Positions 50,011 through 52,196 of a stretch of 52,196 nucleotides of DNA are shown piece after piece (positions within the stretch are counted from its first letter, which is position 1; every line of letters begins with the position of its first letter). The notes beneath the pieces are model-generated. The model did no database searches, had not been told where the DNA came from, and was given only the letters and a program-made list of their open reading frames with translations. The DNA comes from Ligilactobacillus equi DSM 15833 = JCM 10991 (GTDB lineage: Bacteria; Bacillota; Bacilli; Lactobacillales; Lactobacillaceae). Location of the stretch: contig NZ_BAMI01000010.1 in the NCBI RefSeq assembly GCF_000615765.1, positions 1-52,196 on the forward strand, given 5' to 3'. A program made the position numbers and the translations under genes.

Positions 50011-51288
50011 ATGTTAGATATGAAAATGATTCGTCAAAACCCTGACGAAATTAAGGCGCGTTTGGCAACTCGGGGGGTCCAAGCCGAAACAATTGATGAA
50101 TTATTGGCCCAAGACAAGAAACGCCGTGAATTAGTGGGACAATCAGAAAGTCTAAAGCAAGAAAGAAATACGGTTTCTGAAGCCATTGCGCAAGCTAAGC
50201 GCAACAAGGAAGATGCTAGTGAACAAATCGCAGCCATGCGTGAAGTTGGGAGTAAGATTAAAGCCTTAGATGAAGAATTGGCCACAGTGGAAGCCAAGGT
50301 CAAAGATATGGCTGCTCGTTTACCAAACTTACCTAATCCAACTATTCCAGTTGGGGCGGATGAAGAAGCCAATGTCGAATTGCGTAAGGTGGGGACACCA
50401 CGGCAGTTTGACTTTGAACCAAAGGCGCACTGGGATATTGCGGAAGACTTGGATATCTTGGACTTCGGTCGGGCGGCCAAGGTTTCTGGTGCTCGCTTTG
50501 TTTTCTACAAAGGTTGGGGAGCGCGTTTGGAACGGGCGATTTATAACTTTATGTTAGACCAACACGCAGAAGAAGGTTACACGGAAGTAATTCCACCATA
50601 CATTGTGAACCATGATTCTATGTACGGTACCGGCCAATTCCCTAAGTTTAAGGAAGACGTTTACTCTATCGAAGGCCAAGACATGACCTTAATTCCAACC
50701 GCAGAAGTGCCTTTAACGAACTATTACCGCGATGAAGTCATTCCGGATGAAAAATTACCAGTTTACTTTACGGCAATGTCACCATCTTTCCGTTCTGAAG
50801 CTGGTTCTGCTGGACGTGACACACGGGGATTGATTCGGATGCACCAATTCCATAAAGTTGAAATGGTGAAATACACGAAGCCAGAAGATTCTTACAATGA
50901 ATTAGAAAAGATGACCGCTAACGCTGGTAACATCATGGAAAAACTTGGTTTGCCATACCACGTGATCACTTTGTCAACTGGGGATATGGGCTTCTCAGCC
51001 GCCATGACTCATGATTTGGAAGTCTGGATGCCAGCTCAAGATACTTACCGAGAAATTTCTTCATGTTCAAATTGTGAAGACTTCCAAGCTCGTCGTGCGC
51101 ACATCCAATACCGCGATGAGAAAGGTAAGTTACAATTTGTCCACACTTTGAATGGTTCAGGTTTAGCTGTTGGACGGACTATGGCAGCAATTTTAGAAAA
51201 CTACCAAAACGAAGATGGTTCCGTAACTATTCCAGAAGCTTTACGGCCATACATGGGTGGTTTAGAAAAAATTACCAAAGAAAATTAA
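50011..51288 (+). CDS. serS: Seryl-tRNA synthetase
   Basis: This is a class II aminoacyl-tRNA synthetase of 425 residues that charges tRNA-Ser. The N-terminal helical arm (about 25-105, basic coiled coil) binds the long variable arm of the tRNA. Motif 2 is in [23 protein letters not shown] and motif 3 in [15 protein letters not shown]. The ATG at 50011 has TAGGAGGA; an in-frame extension from 49921 lies inside the T-box and is rejected. Regulation is by the T-box upstream. Confidence 0.97.
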   Translation: MLDMKMIRQNPDEIKARLATRGVQAETIDELLAQDKKRRELVGQSESLKQERNTVSEAIAQAKRNKEDASEQIAAMREVGSKIKALDEELATVEAKVKDMAARLPNLPNPTIPVGADEEANVELRKVGTPRQFDFEPKAHWDIAEDLDILDFGRAAKVSGARFVFYKGWGARLERAIYNFMLDQHAEEGYTEVIPPYIVNHDSMYGTGQFPKFKEDVYSIEGQDMTLIPTAEVPLTNYYRDEVIPDEKLPVYFTAMSPSFRSEAGSAGRDTRGLIRMHQFHKVEMVKYTKPEDSYNELEKMTANAGNIMEKLGLPYHVITLSTGDMGFSAAMTHDLEVWMPAQDTYREISSCSNCEDFQARRAHIQYRDEKGKLQFVHTLNGSGLAVGRTMAAILENYQNEDGSVTIPEALRPYMGGLEKITKEN

Positions 51289-51353
51289 TGAAGAAAATTA
51301 AAAGGGGCAAGCAATTGCTTCTTTTTTCTATATTTATAGAAAGGGTGTGCAAA

Positions 51354-51980
51354 ATGACGGAATTTTATTTTGTGAGACATGGAAAAACGCGATTTAATTT
51401 GGAAAGGCGTTTCCAGGGGGGACAGTGTGATTCGCCTTTGTTGTCGGAAAGTTTGCGTGATGCCAAAAAGGTGGGGGATTACTTTAAAGCTCAAGGGCAA
51501 AATTTTGATGCTTGGTATACCAGTCCGCAAAAACGGGCTTGGCAAACTGGGCAAGTGATTGTTGATCAACTTACGCAAGATTTAGTTGCCCAACCACTGG
51601 ATGGTTTGCGCGAAATAGAGTTTGGAACCTGGGATGGGCAAAAGTTAGCTGATTTTGCAGGAACCGCAGACTTAAAGAACTATTTAGAAAAACCTAGCCA
51701 GTATGATCCAGCAGTGAATGGTGGCGAAAGTTATCCAGAATTTTTAGCCCGGGCTAACGCAGCCCTCGCAGAAATTTACCAGCAACACCCACAGGGCAAA
51801 GTTTTAATTAGCGCCCACGCCGTCTTAATTTCCTTTTTGACTAAAAGTAAAATTGGGATTAATCTCGATGCGGTGCGTCCAGCGGGGCTGGTAGCTAATA
51901 CTAGTGTGACGGTATTAGAAACTGATAACTTTGAAAATTTCACCATGCCAGTTTGGAATTTGACCGATTTTTTAAAATAA
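51354..51980 (+). CDS. Histidine phosphatase family protein (phosphoglycerate mutase-like)
   Basis: This is a cytosolic branch-1 histidine phosphatase of 208 residues. The phospho-histidine is H9 in FYFVRHGKTRFN. The R/E motifs (TSPQKRAWQTG, LREIEFGTWDG) and second histidine (LISAHAVLISFL) are present. The ATG at 51354 has AAAGGGTG upstream; the longer frame from 51288 is rejected. It follows serS by 65 bases with only a short AAGCAATTGCTT-T-run hairpin between, so it may be co-transcribed. Substrate is unknown. Confidence 0.88.
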   Translation: MTEFYFVRHGKTRFNLERRFQGGQCDSPLLSESLRDAKKVGDYFKAQGQNFDAWYTSPQKRAWQTGQVIVDQLTQDLVAQPLDGLREIEFGTWDGQKLADFAGTADLKNYLEKPSQYDPAVNGGESYPEFLARANAALAEIYQQHPQGKVLISAHAVLISFLTKSKIGINLDAVRPAGLVANTSVTVLETDNFENFTMPVWNLTDFLK

Positions 51981-51993
51981 TTGCAAAAAGTTC

Positions 51994-52171
51994 TTGACCA
52001 GACAAGAGGTCTTTGATAAGATTATATTCGTTGCTTAACAAGACACATTTAAATTTCTTGATAAAAAATCTTGACAAGAAAGTGTGAACTTGTTATGATA
52101 TAAAAGTTGTTGCGAAGCAGTCTCAAGGTTAAAAAAACTTCTTGACAGTGAGGGTTGCTAAGCGATATAAT
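51994..52171 (+). promoter_or_regulatory. Three tandem strong promoters, probable rRNA operon promoters
   Basis: P1 is TTGACC (51994-51999), 17 bases, TAAGAT (52017-52022). P2 is TTGACA (52071-52076), 17 bases, TATGAT (52094-52099). P3 is TTGACA (52142-52147), 18 bases, TATAAT (52166-52171). Each is followed or overlapped by a GTTGC(T/G)(T/A)A-type element. Tandem consensus promoters without a coding start are typical of rRNA or tRNA operons in lactobacilli. The transcribed genes lie beyond the window. Confidence 0.75.
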
Positions 52172-52196
52172 ATAAGAGCTTTTATAAAAAGCATCG

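Noticed and set aside
1-52196. CRISPR array, prophage, toxin-antitoxin, restriction or other defence system
   Set aside because: I looked for direct repeats with spacers, phage structural genes, paired small toxins and nuclease motifs and found none. The only tandem repeats are coding ones in the surface hydrolase and the YhgE/Pip gene.
1-52196. tRNA or rRNA genes
   Set aside because: No cloverleaf-like sequences with TTC-A and CCA ends or rRNA signatures were seen by eye. Only promoter-like sequence at the right edge hints at rRNA outside the window.

Overview
The window looks like a chromosome segment of a low-GC lactic acid bacterium, most likely a member of the Lactobacillaceae. The evidence is PepX, a complete Opp peptide uptake system, AlsS/AlsD, a serS T-box, a lysine (L-box) riboswitch, strong AGGAGG-type ribosome binding sites, sigma-A-like promoters and short hairpin/T-run terminators. 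The species cannot be fixed from this sequence. Nothing indicates a prophage, CRISPR array or conjugative element. The only mobile element is the 3' part of an IS3-family insertion sequence at the left edge.

Layout. 1-926: IS3-type transposase and right end. 1155-3323: DegV-type lipid-binding protein (-), Cof-type HAD phosphatase and thioredoxin (+). 3372-8022 (-): a secreted glucosaminidase with five repeats, a VOC protein and a MATE efflux pump. 8355-10902 (+): APC permease (frameshifted) and ROK fructokinase. 10938-11500: small-ORF region. 11501-13912 (-): pepX. 14047-19839 (+): OppA-like lipoprotein (frameshifted), giant YhgE/Pip membrane protein, CPA2 antiporter. 19879-21540 (-): APC permease and a 48-residue gene behind catabolite-repression-like sites. 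21728-23676 (+): Fur-family regulator, Ser/Thr-rich protein, membrane protein. 23764-25029 (-): hflX. 25308-31128 (+): oppA-oppBCDF. 31329-34623 (+): two-component system and DacA. 34715-37263 (+): small DUF2187-like protein, azlCD, lysine-rich anchored protein. 37360-38936 (-): PAP2 phosphatase and uppP, two candidate undecaprenyl-pyrophosphate phosphatases. 39219-43283 (+): membrane protein (frameshifted), pseudouridine synthase, DtxR-type regulator, cold-shock protein, two-part ThrE-type exporter. 43313-45302: small ORF (-), LysR regulator and a zinc-ribbon DUF805 protein. 45514-47935: alsS (frameshifted) and alsD, the acetoin branch. 47936-49715: L-box riboswitch and lysP (two frameshifts). 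49716-51980: T-box, serS and a histidine phosphatase. 51994-52196: three tandem strong promoters, probably leading into an rRNA operon outside the window.

Common themes are nitrogen supply (Opp, PepX, amino-acid permeases, AzlCD/ThrE exporters, riboswitch and T-box control) and the cell envelope (glucosaminidase, DacA, UppP, PAP2, YhgE).

The most striking global pattern is eight apparent single-base deletions in seven otherwise well-preserved genes. Each sits in or next to a short run of one base and each is repaired by adding one base. This looks more like residual sequencing error than gene decay, but only reads can decide. I found no convincing wholly new multi-gene system. The best candidates for new biology are the catabolite-controlled 48-residue gene, the 34-residue ORF with complete expression signals, the five-repeat surface hydrolase, and the Ser/Thr-rich plus membrane-protein pair.
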